A DNA stretch of 64,000 nt from Butyrivibrio proteoclasticus P6B7 (GTDB lineage: Bacteria > Bacillota > Clostridia > Lachnospirales > Lachnospiraceae). The position numbers were made by a program, and so were the translations under genes. The stretch is from assembly GCF_000622085.1 (NCBI RefSeq), contig NZ_JHWL01000013.1:38569-102568 (forward strand), given 5' to 3'. The notes under the pieces are model-generated. The model was not told where the DNA came from, did no database searches, and saw only the letters and a list, made by a program, of their open reading frames with translations. Below are positions 54,553-63,225 of the stretch, one piece after another (within the stretch, counting starts at the first letter, position 1; the number at the start of each line of letters is the position of its first letter).

Positions 54553-55029
54553 TTACGAAATTACCTTCTCCATGCAAACCTTCATTGGCGCCAGCCCCAT
54601 GGTCTCATAGAACTTCATGGCGCCTGGGTTACAGTTCCAGACATTAAGTGTGATGTTGTAGTACTTCTCATTCTTGGCAAAATCAAGGATGTGCTCATAG
54701 AGAGCTTTGCCAACGCCCTTTCCTCTTGCATTCTCATCAACGCAGATGTCGTCGATGTAGAGAGTCTTTATGTCTGTAAGGACATTGTCTCCCACCTTCT
54801 GCTGATGAATGCAAAAGCCGTGGCCAAGAACCTTGCCATCTTCGTCCTCATACACAAAGACAGGGGTCTTGTCATCCTGAAGTATTGTCTCAAGCTCCTT
54901 GGCATTGTACTTGGTGGCTGGGCCCTTGAAAATATCAGGGCGACCGTTGTGGTGCACCATGTCCACCTGTACAAGAAGCTGTAAAATCTCTGGTATATCC
55001 TTAAGTTCTGCTCTTCTAACCTGTTTCAT
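54553..55029 (-). CDS. GNAT-family N-acetyltransferase
   Basis: A 158-aa GNAT protein with the acetyl-CoA loop VDENARGKGVGKALYEHIL and the C-terminal strand AMKFYETMGLAPMKVCMEKV. The substrate is unknown. It lies 24 bp from the SNF2 start, probably in one transcript with it. Confidence 0.9.
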   Translation of the reverse strand: MKQVRRAELKDIPEILQLLVQVDMVHHNGRPDIFKGPATKYNAKELETILQDDKTPVFVYEDEDGKVLGHGFCIHQQKVGDNVLTDIKTLYIDDICVDENARGKGVGKALYEHILDFAKNEKYYNITLNVWNCNPGAMKFYETMGLAPMKVCMEKVIS

Positions 55030-55045
55030 ACCTGTATTCTCCCGA

Positions 55046-56779
55046 TTAGTGTTTTGTTGTCAGCATATCGTAGGTAACCCCGTACTTCTCCGCGATATCG
55101 CTGGCATAGGACTTGCCCTGTGGTGGAGCAACTCTTACTTCGTAGGACCTTTCACTTCCCTTGTTGACCACAATAAGGGATGATGCCCTATACTGTCCGG
55201 CATCTTCGTTGATCTCCGGCACATCCACTGCAAGTTTGTGCATATGAGTATTATATATCGTTCTAACGCCCTTACTCAAAATAGCCTTGATACAGTCCTT
55301 AGCTATGTAGTAGCCCTCCTCAAAGGATGTGGTTGAAAAGGTCTCATTTAAAAGCAATAGGCTGTCACTGGTGGCGCTTTCAAACAGCTCTTTAAACCTC
55401 TTACACTCTTCTCCCAGTCTTCCAAGGTCCAAAGTCTTGTCCTCATCCGCAGGGAAATGCGTATAAATGCCATCCACAGGCTTATACAAAAAAGCTGTTC
55501 CCGGAGCATAGATTCCTCCCTGAGAAAGGAAGTACATCTGTCCTATGGCCTGGGTGATCATGGTCTTACCGCCTCTGTTGGCACCTGTAAGGATATAGAG
55601 CCAGTTCTTTTTGTCAAAAGAAAGATTGTTGGGCACGATGGATGAAGGATTTGTATTGTCATCCTCGATAAGTCTGATGTTATAAACACCCCTTGCATCC
55701 ATAACCTGGCCAACGCTTGCATCGCCATACTCTTCAGGCTCGTTATTATCATTAAGGCCTATAACTTTAGGCTTACAGAACTTAAAGCCTCTGGCCCTTA
55801 ATTTCTCTATATATTCAGCCCATCTTACATAGTAGATGAATTCCGGCATGATGTCTGTAATGTCAGTTATGGTGAGCATTACGTATCTTCCAAGAATCTC
55901 CCTTAGGTGCCTTGCAGTCTTACTTAGCATCCTGCTGGCGATCTCATCCATGTAATTGGTTATGTTCTTTTCATCCTTCTCAGAATCCGCTATGGCCTTG
56001 AGGCTCATAAGGGCCATAGGGCTAAGGGCCGGTACCACAAAAGGTGTATCGTCGGAGATAGCTCTTTTTACATTGATCTCATCGTACTTGTAGTCGCCAT
56101 TCCACTCAGTTCCTTCATGGATGGAGTCTGCGCCTGTGACCTTGTCCACGAAGTGGCTGACTATGCCTGACTTGGTGAAGGGCTTACTGTTAACTGAGAT
56201 AAGGCCTACGCCGGAGGCTTCGAAGCGCTCGTTTAAGTTAATACCTACGGTCACACTCTTAAGGCTTCTGGTATCTGCCTTCAGAGCCTTGATATCTTTT
56301 TTGAGAGCATCAAAAGAATTATCGGTGTACAGGGCCTTAACGTGGTCCCGAAGCCTTATAAGTCCCTCTGACTTAAGTTCTGTATCCGAAAGGCATTTGT
56401 GAATAGCCTCAATGCACTCAATATAGCTGTTAAGCTCATCCAATCTGTGGAGAAGGTCCCAAACGCCCTGCTGAGCGTCGTGATCTCTTTTAAAAGATCC
56501 AAATTCTCTGAGGAAATTGATGCGATCCATGAGCTTCATCAGATCCTCACGCATGCTCTTATTGTTGTATATATCGTCAAAGACCTCCGCTCTATACCTG
56601 GCGGTATAAAGGTCACTTGTCATCATCCTCATGACATTTGTAATATAGGTCTGCTCGTTCTCATAGACAGAGAGCTTCTTGACCACGCCGTCCATGCCTA
56701 TATCGTGAAAAGCCACATCGCTTAATGTATTAAAATGGAGATCTGGGTTTGGAAAAAGGAGACTAAGTTTTTGACTCAT
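55046..56779 (-). CDS. MutS-like ATPase lacking mismatch-recognition domain
   Basis: A 577-aa protein with a MutS-type ATPase at the C terminus: TGANRGGKTMITQAIGQMY (P loop) and SLLLLNETFSTTSFEEG (Walker B with Glu). The N-terminal ~350 residues form the helical lever region; there is no MutS1 mismatch-recognition domain and no SMR nuclease. Such MutS paralogues are of unclear function. It ends 16 bp before the GNAT gene. Confidence 0.87.
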   Translation of the reverse strand: MSQKLSLLFPNPDLHFNTLSDVAFHDIGMDGVVKKLSVYENEQTYITNVMRMMTSDLYTARYRAEVFDDIYNNKSMREDLMKLMDRINFLREFGSFKRDHDAQQGVWDLLHRLDELNSYIECIEAIHKCLSDTELKSEGLIRLRDHVKALYTDNSFDALKKDIKALKADTRSLKSVTVGINLNERFEASGVGLISVNSKPFTKSGIVSHFVDKVTGADSIHEGTEWNGDYKYDEINVKRAISDDTPFVVPALSPMALMSLKAIADSEKDEKNITNYMDEIASRMLSKTARHLREILGRYVMLTITDITDIMPEFIYYVRWAEYIEKLRARGFKFCKPKVIGLNDNNEPEEYGDASVGQVMDARGVYNIRLIEDDNTNPSSIVPNNLSFDKKNWLYILTGANRGGKTMITQAIGQMYFLSQGGIYAPGTAFLYKPVDGIYTHFPADEDKTLDLGRLGEECKRFKELFESATSDSLLLLNETFSTTSFEEGYYIAKDCIKAILSKGVRTIYNTHMHKLAVDVPEINEDAGQYRASSLIVVNKGSERSYEVRVAPPQGKSYASDIAEKYGVTYDMLTTKH

Positions 56780-56915
56780 AAGTAAGTACCCCGCTAGTAA
56801 GAATAAAAATGTTAGTCTTTAGTTATTATAAATCCTTAGGAGCTTACGAACCATCTATTTTTTTGTAAAAACCTCCCATTCCACGAAGCTAAAGATTTGA
56901 TATATAATTAGAGAC

Positions 56916-57755
56916 ATGGAAATGGTTAAAAGAATTTGCTCAATAGCTAAAGATTTTGCACTTAAGATGCAAAAAAAGAATATCGATACCTGCGCTGGTA
57001 GCACCAGCTTCTTTATCATGCTCTCAATTATTCCGCTGCTGATCCTGCTTACCAGCTGTCTGCCCTACACCGCAGCCACTGAGGGGGATCTGGTGCACGC
57101 CATTAACGATATCACTCCGCCCTTTGCCCAGGGAATCATGGTGCGCCTTGTGACTGAGGCCTATTCCAAGTCTGGATCCATCATGCCTATAACCATTTTG
57201 TTTTCCCTGTGGTCAGGAGCTGTGGGCATGCTGTCCATTATTCGCGGTCTTAACAGTATTTACGAGGTGGATGAGAAAAGACCTGTCATGTTCCTTAGGG
57301 TTATCGCAGTTCTCTACACACTGGCTATGATTGCCATAGTTCTTTTGATGCTGCTGATGATGGTATTCGGAAATGTCATTAACAGCTTCCTTTCAAGAAC
57401 CTGGCCTTCCCTTTCCCAGGGCCTTGAGCACATGGCGGACTTTAAGTTCATAATCATCATTGGCGGTGCCACCATATTGTTCGCGGTGATCTACACCTAC
57501 ATTCCAAGTATTAAGCTCTCTTACTTTAAGCAGCTTCCGGGAGCCCTGTTCTCTGCGGTTGTGTGGTATATCTTTTCCATGATCTTCGCTATTCACGTTA
57601 ACCGCACCACCAGATACAGCTCTTTATACGGAAATCTTGCCACACCTATCGTCATGATGCTGTGGGTGTATTTCTGTATCTACATATTCTTTATCGGGGC
57701 ACATATTAACCATTATCTGCTGCTGAAAAGCGAGGATGAGGAAGAAAGCCAATAA
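56916..57755 (+). CDS. YihY/BrkB-family membrane protein
   Basis: A 279-aa membrane protein with six or so helices: STSFFIMLSIIPLLILLTS, ILFSLWSGAVGMLSIIRGLN and YGNLATPIVMMLWVYFCIYI match the YihY/virulence-factor BrkB family. The old ribonuclease BN annotation is a misassignment in the family. A TATAAT at 56903-56908 lies only 7 nt before the ATG and no Shine-Dalgarno is visible, so the mRNA may be leaderless or the start further in. Confidence 0.9.
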   Translation: MEMVKRICSIAKDFALKMQKKNIDTCAGSTSFFIMLSIIPLLILLTSCLPYTAATEGDLVHAINDITPPFAQGIMVRLVTEAYSKSGSIMPITILFSLWSGAVGMLSIIRGLNSIYEVDEKRPVMFLRVIAVLYTLAMIAIVLLMLLMMVFGNVINSFLSRTWPSLSQGLEHMADFKFIIIIGGATILFAVIYTYIPSIKLSYFKQLPGALFSAVVWYIFSMIFAIHVNRTTRYSSLYGNLATPIVMMLWVYFCIYIFFIGAHINHYLLLKSEDEEESQ

Positions 57756-57791
57756 TCGATAGAAATTCAGCAAGTTTTAGGTATTTTATTT

Positions 57792-57841
57792 CAAGTCGTT
57801 TTTAGTAAGATTAATTCTATAAAAATGACTTGAATTTTTTT
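57792..57841 (+). terminator. Hairpin and U tract just ahead of the xylanase RBS
   Basis: Thirteen-bp arms CAAGTCGTTTTTA / TAAAAATGACTTG (one G-U) from 57792 to 57832 are followed by seven T residues ending at 57841, next to the GGAGGAG of the xylanase gene. It terminates the YihY transcript or attenuates the xylanase transcript. Confidence 0.8.
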
Positions 57842-57852
57842 ATGGAGGAGCC

Positions 57853-59919
57853 ATGAACCTTAAACTTGCATTTGAACCCTACTTTAAAATTGGCGCTGCG
57901 ATTTCACGAGTAAATCTGCACACACCTGCCCACACCAAGCTCTTGACGGAGCAGTTCAACAGCTTTACCTGCGAGAATGACATGAAGCCCATGTACTATC
58001 TGGACAAAGCTGCTAACAAGGCGGATCCTGAGAAATATAATCTCTGTCCTGCCCTTACCTTTGAAAACGCGATTCCCTACCTTGAATTTGCCAAGGAAAA
58101 CGGCATCGCCATGAGAGGACACACCCTTGTTTGGCACAACCAGACCCCAAAGTGGTTCTTCTGTGAGCGCTACAATGAGAACTTCCCTCTTGCAGACAGA
58201 GAGACTCTCCTTGCCCGCCTTGAAAGCTATATTCACGGCGTTCTTGATTTTGTACAGACTAACTACCCAGGAATAATCTACGCTTGGGACGTTGTAAATG
58301 AAATCGTGGATGAGGGCAACTTTAGAAAGTCCATCTGGTACAAGACTGTTGGTGAGGATTTCTTTATTAAGGCCTTTGAGTTTGCCAGAAAATATGCGGC
58401 TCCGGGAGTAGATCTTTTTTACAACGACTATGAATCTGCTGAGCCATGGAAAAGAGATTTCATTATCGAGAAGGTCCTTAAACCTCTCATGGATAAAGGA
58501 ATCGTAGATGGAATGGGCATGCAGTCCCACCTTCTTATGGATCATCCTGACTTTGGAGACCTTAAAACCGCCGTTTATAAGTACGGCGAGCTTGGGCTTA
58601 AGATACATGTAACTGAGCTTGATATGCACAACGCTGATCCTTCAGAAAGCTCAATGGATGCCCTTGCAGCCAGGTACAAAGAACTATTCGAGATTTATAT
58701 CGAGGCAAAGAAGAGCGGAAAGGCCAACATTACCAGCGTTACCTTCTGGAACCTCAGAGATGAAGATAGCTGGCTTACAGGCTTTAGAAGAGAGACCAGT
58801 TATCCACTGCTGTTTAGTGGCAAGTGTGAAGCTAAGAAGGCTTACTACGAGGTGCTTAAGACTGTTGTAAGCAAGGACCAAATTGATAAGTGGGCGCCAA
58901 CATATTCAGACGAGGATTTCAAGTTAACAGGTCTTGAGCTTCCTTCAATTAGACGCTTTAGAGAAAATATCTGGGAAGAGGGCGAGTACAACTACGCTGC
59001 TGCCTATGGTTTTACCCCAAATATCTTTGCTTACCTTCACGAAGGCGACGAGAAGCGTGACTGCATGCTGGTTGCACCAGGCGGTGGCTATTGCATGTGC
59101 GTTCCTCACGAGGGCGAGATGGTTGCTGATGAATTCTATAACCGCGGCATGAACGTGTTCGTACTTAGCTATACAACAGATATCACCATGTCTGTACCGC
59201 TTAAAAGACAGCCTCTTGAGGATATTTCAAGAGCAGTCAGATACATCAGAAAGAACGCTGACAGATTTGGCATCAGCTTTGATAAGCTCATCATTACCGG
59301 TTTCTCAGCTGGAGCCCACCTTTGCGGAAGTCTTGCTGTGCACTTTGATGATGTTGAGGATTCAAACCCAGAATACAACAGCGTTTCCAACAGACCAGAT
59401 GGCGTAATCCTCTCTTATCCTGTTATAACTTCCGGTGAGTCAGCCCATGGTGGCTCCTTTGAGACTCTTCTGGGAAAAGAGCCTACAGCTGAAGAACTTG
59501 ATTACTTCTCACTGGAAAAGCACGTTAAGGACAACACTCCACCATGCTTTATCTGGCAGACAGAGGAGGATGACCTGGTTCCTGTAGAGAACAGCTACCT
59601 TTTCGCCACTGCTCTTAGAAAAAAGAAAATACCATTTGCCCACTACGTATTCCCTCGTGGATTCCACGGTTTATCTGTAGCCAATGAAGCCTACTTCCAG
59701 GGCTGGTCTGGCGGCGATTATACCATGGAACAGACCATGCGCGCAGCCTTTGCAGTTAAGGAAGGAAAGGGCGTAAACGTCTCTGAGCAGAGAAGGCAAG
59801 AGCTTATAGAACAGTTCTTTGGCGGCAATGAGCAGCAGGGAAATGGCATTGATCTGACACTTAAAGAAGATGTGGGACTTTGGCCAGAACTGGCAACAGC
59901 CTGGATGAAGAATATGTGA
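57853..59919 (+). CDS. Bifunctional GH10 endoxylanase / acetyl esterase, cytoplasmic
   Basis: A 688-aa two-domain protein. Residues 1-~340 form a GH10 barrel with WDVVNE (acid/base Glu150) and VTELDMH (nucleophile Glu255), plus GHTLVWHNQTPKWF. Residues ~380-688 form an alpha/beta-hydrolase esterase of the BD-FAE type: APGGGYCMC (oxyanion part), GFSAGAH (Ser485), with Asp in EEDDLVP and His in GFHGL. There is no signal peptide, so it is expected to deacetylate and cut imported xylo-oligosaccharides inside the cell. The start is preceded by GGAGGAG 4 nt upstream. Confidence 0.95.
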   Translation: MNLKLAFEPYFKIGAAISRVNLHTPAHTKLLTEQFNSFTCENDMKPMYYLDKAANKADPEKYNLCPALTFENAIPYLEFAKENGIAMRGHTLVWHNQTPKWFFCERYNENFPLADRETLLARLESYIHGVLDFVQTNYPGIIYAWDVVNEIVDEGNFRKSIWYKTVGEDFFIKAFEFARKYAAPGVDLFYNDYESAEPWKRDFIIEKVLKPLMDKGIVDGMGMQSHLLMDHPDFGDLKTAVYKYGELGLKIHVTELDMHNADPSESSMDALAARYKELFEIYIEAKKSGKANITSVTFWNLRDEDSWLTGFRRETSYPLLFSGKCEAKKAYYEVLKTVVSKDQIDKWAPTYSDEDFKLTGLELPSIRRFRENIWEEGEYNYAAAYGFTPNIFAYLHEGDEKRDCMLVAPGGGYCMCVPHEGEMVADEFYNRGMNVFVLSYTTDITMSVPLKRQPLEDISRAVRYIRKNADRFGISFDKLIITGFSAGAHLCGSLAVHFDDVEDSNPEYNSVSNRPDGVILSYPVITSGESAHGGSFETLLGKEPTAEELDYFSLEKHVKDNTPPCFIWQTEEDDLVPVENSYLFATALRKKKIPFAHYVFPRGFHGLSVANEAYFQGWSGGDYTMEQTMRAAFAVKEGKGVNVSEQRRQELIEQFFGGNEQQGNGIDLTLKEDVGLWPELATAWMKNM

Positions 59920-59926
59920 TAAGAAT

Positions 59927-59970
59927 AAACTCCTGATATTAGGTGGCTTCACCCGATATCAGGAGGTTTG
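59927..59970 (+). terminator. Terminator of the xylanase-esterase gene
   Basis: AAACTCCTGATAT and ATATCAGGAGGTTT pair (one bulge) around a 16-nt loop and run into TTTGATTTT on the plus strand. Confidence 0.78.
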
Positions 59971-59990
59971 ATTTTAATTGATATATACGC

Positions 59991-60242
59991 TTAAGTTTCT
60001 ACTAGCTTTTTACTGTTTGAATATTCATCATATATTTTTTCAGCATCATAAACAGGAGCATACTTACCCAAATTCAAATTTTACAATTCACTAATAGTTC
60101 TATAAACAGCTTTCCCATTTTCATCAAGTTCAACTTCTTCAACACTTCCAGCTTCAGAACGTTTCACATTTTCTCCATCCTTTAGATATCTACGAATCAG
60201 CCTAACTCCGCCATGTTCAAAATTGCCTTGAATAATATCTAA
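59991..60242 (-). pseudogene. Two in-frame coding-like segments after the stop of the 265-aa gene
   Basis: Beyond the TAA at 60243, the same frame reads 53 codons (LDIIQGNFEHGGVRLIRRYL..., ending TISEL), then TAA at 60081, then 29 codons (NLNLGKYAPVYDAEKIYDEY...) to TAA at 59991. Neither segment has its own start or ribosome-binding site. Composition resembles immunity-type proteins. It is probably the decayed C-terminal part of the gene upstream, split by two nonsense codons. Confidence 0.6.
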
Positions 60243-61040
60243 TTAAGGATCTAATAATCGATTTCGTTCATCTTCTTCGTCTTTCTTTATTTGCGCAGCA
60301 ATTTTATCAAGATGTGTTTTTTCACGAAATTCCCATTGCTTATCTCGATTTTCTTTTTTCTTATATTCTAGAATATTTTGGTAAAGAGTTATCCTCGTAA
60401 CATCATTATCTAAAATAACATTCTCATAACAAGGAAATTCCCTAAGCACATCTTTATCAAATAATTTATAAGCATCTTTGCCAAACCACATCCGATAAAA
60501 AGCAGCAAAATCCATGCCTCTAGCCACCACCCAATAGCCAGGATTTTTTGATATATCTATTTCATATTCCTCAGTATTCCCCTTACATTTAGGATAATCA
60601 TCAGGTTTTTCTCCCAACCATTCCAGCATATGAATATATCTTTGATTCTGAATTGCCATATCATGCACATCTGCTTCGCCAGCCATTATTGCATTTTTGA
60701 TAATAAAATTCTCTAGTTCTTGTTGTATCCTTACATCTGCACTTTCATCAATGGAAACTCGGATTCTATAAGCCACATCGACTTTATAGCAAATAATAGA
60801 TGCTTTTCCATTAGGCCATTCCAAAGTAAATCTAATATCATCATCTGTTACACTCATCTCTTCATAAAAAGCTTTAGAAAATTTGTTTTCATTGTATTTG
60901 TGGCACCTACCATTTGCAAAATGTTTAGCTTTAAATTTGGGTGAATCAACAAATGAAAGAATCTTCTTAAAAAGATGGTATATCTCTTGCTTATCAATAT
61001 GTTTACTGCATGATATATTTATTGTTTTTTCAGTTTGCAT
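60243..61040 (-). CDS. Hypothetical 265-aa protein, immunity-like
   Basis: Not recognised. A soluble protein with mixed charge; no signal or membrane helix. It ends EEDERNRLLDP at a TAA beyond which the frame continues with protein-like sequence, so it may be a truncated product. The ATG at 61040 forms TGATG with a small upstream ORF. Conserved-looking patches are NPGYWVVARGMDFAAFYRMW and LREFPCYENVI. The neighbourhood of small, partly decayed ORFs suggests an immunity array. That is inference. Confidence 0.7.
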   Translation of the reverse strand: MQTEKTINISCSKHIDKQEIYHLFKKILSFVDSPKFKAKHFANGRCHKYNENKFSKAFYEEMSVTDDDIRFTLEWPNGKASIICYKVDVAYRIRVSIDESADVRIQQELENFIIKNAIMAGEADVHDMAIQNQRYIHMLEWLGEKPDDYPKCKGNTEEYEIDISKNPGYWVVARGMDFAAFYRMWFGKDAYKLFDKDVLREFPCYENVILDNDVTRITLYQNILEYKKKENRDKQWEFREKTHLDKIAAQIKKDEEDERNRLLDP

Positions 61041-61165
61041 CAAAACATGTTTCCTCTAGTCAAAAAACTATCGTTTATCTTTGATTTGTCTTCTGTCACC
61101 AAAGCATTGGTCTTTGAATTATGAATAAAATAGTATTCATTATCAGAATAACTGGCAATCAACAT
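61040..61165 (-). CDS. Small ORF, 41 aa, remnant-like
   Basis: ATG at 61165 to TGA at 61040-61042 gives MLIASYSDNEYYFIHNSKTN... ending TRGNMF. The stop overlaps the next start as TGATG. No convincing ribosome-binding site. The sequence resembles the middle of SMI1-like immunity proteins and may be a fragment. Confidence 0.35.
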   Translation of the reverse strand: MLIASYSDNEYYFIHNSKTNALVTEDKSKINDSFLTRGNMF

Positions 61166-61203
61166 AATTAGGTCTCATAGTCCTTATAAAACAATGTAAT
61201 AAT

Positions 61204-61698
61204 TTAAATAATATTATTTACATCCTGTCTTTTATTAGCTGCTTTATGAAAAGAAAAACCATTCCCTTCTTTTTTCACTTCATACCAGCCTGCTTCAAGA
61301 TTCATCTCTCCACTCTTCTCCATCTTCAACTCTGGATAAAGCACTACTTGAATCAGTTCACTGGCACTAACTATGATTACTTCTCCACTTTTAACTTCCA
61401 GGCAACTACAAGCATCAATCTCTTCTTCAACCACATTAAAAGAATAAAGCCCATCTGTCTCATCCAGACAATTGACAATCATAGCTCCAGAATTAATGAA
61501 GTTTCTTAAATCACGAGTTTCTCTTTCCCATACGATATTCCAATCTTCTCCAGGAAAATCAAACACAAGCTCAGATTCGCCTTTTTTGTCTAAAAGAATA
61601 TCTAACGAATATGCCTGCTCGTCTGTAAGGTTCTCGACAATGCTCTTATCGACTATTACCATGGCATCACGTTTATCGCAATTAAATACAATGTTCAT
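61204..61698 (-). CDS. Hypothetical 164-aa protein, immunity-like
   Basis: An acidic soluble protein, not recognised. From ATG 61698 it reads MNIVFNCDKRDAMVIVDKSI, with a long acidic centre and LEAGWYEVKKEGNGFSFHK near the end. GGTGAA 7 nt upstream supports this start; a GTG at 61710 is poorer. No motif assigns a function. Confidence 0.65.
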   Translation of the reverse strand: MNIVFNCDKRDAMVIVDKSIVENLTDEQAYSLDILLDKKGESELVFDFPGEDWNIVWERETRDLRNFINSGAMIVNCLDETDGLYSFNVVEEEIDACSCLEVKSGEVIIVSASELIQVVLYPELKMEKSGEMNLEAGWYEVKKEGNGFSFHKAANKRQDVNNII

Positions 61699-61791
61699 AA
61701 TACATTTCACCAGTGTATTGCTTAGTTAGCGTAAATCCCACTTCATTCTCCAATAGACTATTTTTCATTCTTTAAGCGTTTTTTTCATTTA

Positions 61792-62433
61792 TTAGATGAT
61801 TCCCAACTCTTTAAAAGCTTTTAAACAAAGTACATGCTTTTCTCCAAACCAATTTGAAAGTTTTTCTTTTACGTCCATATCCAGACTAAATGATTCGTTT
61901 TCTAACCTTCTTTCAAAAAGTTTGTCAATTAACTCACGCTGATCTCCGTTTAATTCATAATAGTCACTCCAGTATCTTTTCAAATCATCAAATTCATAAA
62001 GATATGGAAGTAAGACATTGTCACTTTTTTCCATAAACTCCGCTTCTTCACAGCATGAGTATATTCTATTTTCGTCTCCCCAAAAAAGAGCTGATATAGC
62101 AGCCTGTTTTTTATTACCTTCCTCCAACAAAAGATACGGATTAATCTCATTCTCAAATAATAGTTTTATACTATCATCACACTCATCGACACTTTTCTCT
62201 AATGTCAAATAATTCGAATGAAGATTCTGTATCCCACAAGCAAAAATGCCATCATTAAATGAAATAACACCTCTGACGCCGGACATATTTTGGAAAAGAT
62301 AATTCTCACCATCCCATGATATTTCTTCGGAAAGCAAGTCATATTTGCCAACCATAACCGCATGTGCTATCGCAGCATAAATACATTTCTTATAAATTTC
62401 ATTTTTATTGGTAAACGAAAAAATCTGCTTCAT
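61792..62433 (-). CDS. Hypothetical 213-aa protein, immunity-like
   Basis: Not recognised. MKQIFSFTNKNEIYKKCIYA, then a helical and acidic protein with ISALFWGDENRIYSCCEEAE in the middle and WFGEKHVLCLKAFKELG at the end. It starts 8 bp after the stop of the next gene, so the two form an operon. Size and position fit an immunity protein. Confidence 0.68.
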   Translation of the reverse strand: MKQIFSFTNKNEIYKKCIYAAIAHAVMVGKYDLLSEEISWDGENYLFQNMSGVRGVISFNDGIFACGIQNLHSNYLTLEKSVDECDDSIKLLFENEINPYLLLEEGNKKQAAISALFWGDENRIYSCCEEAEFMEKSDNVLLPYLYEFDDLKRYWSDYYELNGDQRELIDKLFERRLENESFSLDMDVKEKLSNWFGEKHVLCLKAFKELGII

Positions 62434-62441
62434 ACGTTAAA

Positions 62442-62948
62442 TCAAAAAAGATATGGCACCCCTGTCCACTTCAATTCAGGCATTTCATCTATAGAGTTAA
62501 AAAACATATATATTTCCTGATTATCTCCCCATATCCCTGAATCTGGTTTCCTTGTCATCACAGTTACATGATATATTCCATCAGCAATATCTATTAATTG
62601 CTCTTCTGGAACTTCATCACTCCATTCCGTTAGCCAAAGGAGATCTATAATTGCAACTTTCCCACCTTTGACAACCAAAGCAAGTCTTATAGCCACCGGA
62701 TACTGTTCCAGTATTTCTGCCGAAGGGTAACCAGATTTCACGGCAATATTGTACTCCCCCGCGCTTCCAGTATTAATCCCGACAATATCGCCCTTTCTGA
62801 TATGTTCCGCTACCTTCTGTGGAGTATCAAATTCTTGAGAAAAGAAATCTGCCCCTTCAGGAAACACTATGGACTCAGGCGAATAAATAACGAATCCGGC
62901 TCCATCAGTAGATAATGAAATTTGCTTTAAATAATCATGTTCCATCAT
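62442..62948 (-). CDS. Hypothetical 168-aa protein, immunity-like
   Basis: Not recognised. It contains VIYSPESIVFPEGADFFSQE, a short hydrophobic strand AIRLALVVKGGKVAIIDLLW, and YHVTVMTRKPDSGIWGDNQE. Its ATG overlaps the end of the pseudogene at 62945. It heads the two-gene operon with the 213-aa gene. Confidence 0.68.
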   Translation of the reverse strand: MMEHDYLKQISLSTDGAGFVIYSPESIVFPEGADFFSQEFDTPQKVAEHIRKGDIVGINTGSAGEYNIAVKSGYPSAEILEQYPVAIRLALVVKGGKVAIIDLLWLTEWSDEVPEEQLIDIADGIYHVTVMTRKPDSGIWGDNQEIYMFFNSIDEMPELKWTGVPYLF

Positions 62949-63225
62949 AGGTTTTCTTTACTATATTTGTCCCTAAGCTTAAGCATTTCATCAACTGTCA
63001 TTACGGTAGAAATAATCTTCGGCGTATCGAACAACAACACCGTTTTCTTTGTATACTATTTTTTCCACCCTAGCTGATGTAACATCCTTAATGTCCACAT
63101 ATTTTTGCATGTGCTCTTGTCAATCGCTGACCATCCCGAAAGAATTCCGTTAGGGAAACAGATTCTGACTCTATCTTCTACAACTCCATTTTTATCATCA
63201 GTTAGTCCCCATTTCCTGGCATATA
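62945..63225 (-). pseudogene. Frameshifted, 5'-truncated paralogue of the gene at 63202-63597
   Basis: In two or three frames the translation reads VEDRVRICFPNGILSGWSAI, then KKYVDIKDVTSARVEKIVYK, then MTVDEMLKLRDKYSKENL. It aligns with VDDGIYLVFAEGCLPDWEAY, RKHVKLTDIEHCKVSYVYKK and ISVDDMLGVLAKYM of the upstream gene. One frameshift is a missing A in the T/A run at 63112-63116; a second lies near 63020. It is a tandem duplicate that has decayed. Confidence 0.8.

Noticed and set aside
56916..57755. Ribonuclease BN annotation for the YihY-like gene
   Set aside because: YihY/BrkB proteins are integral membrane proteins without RNase Z motifs; the old name is a misassignment.
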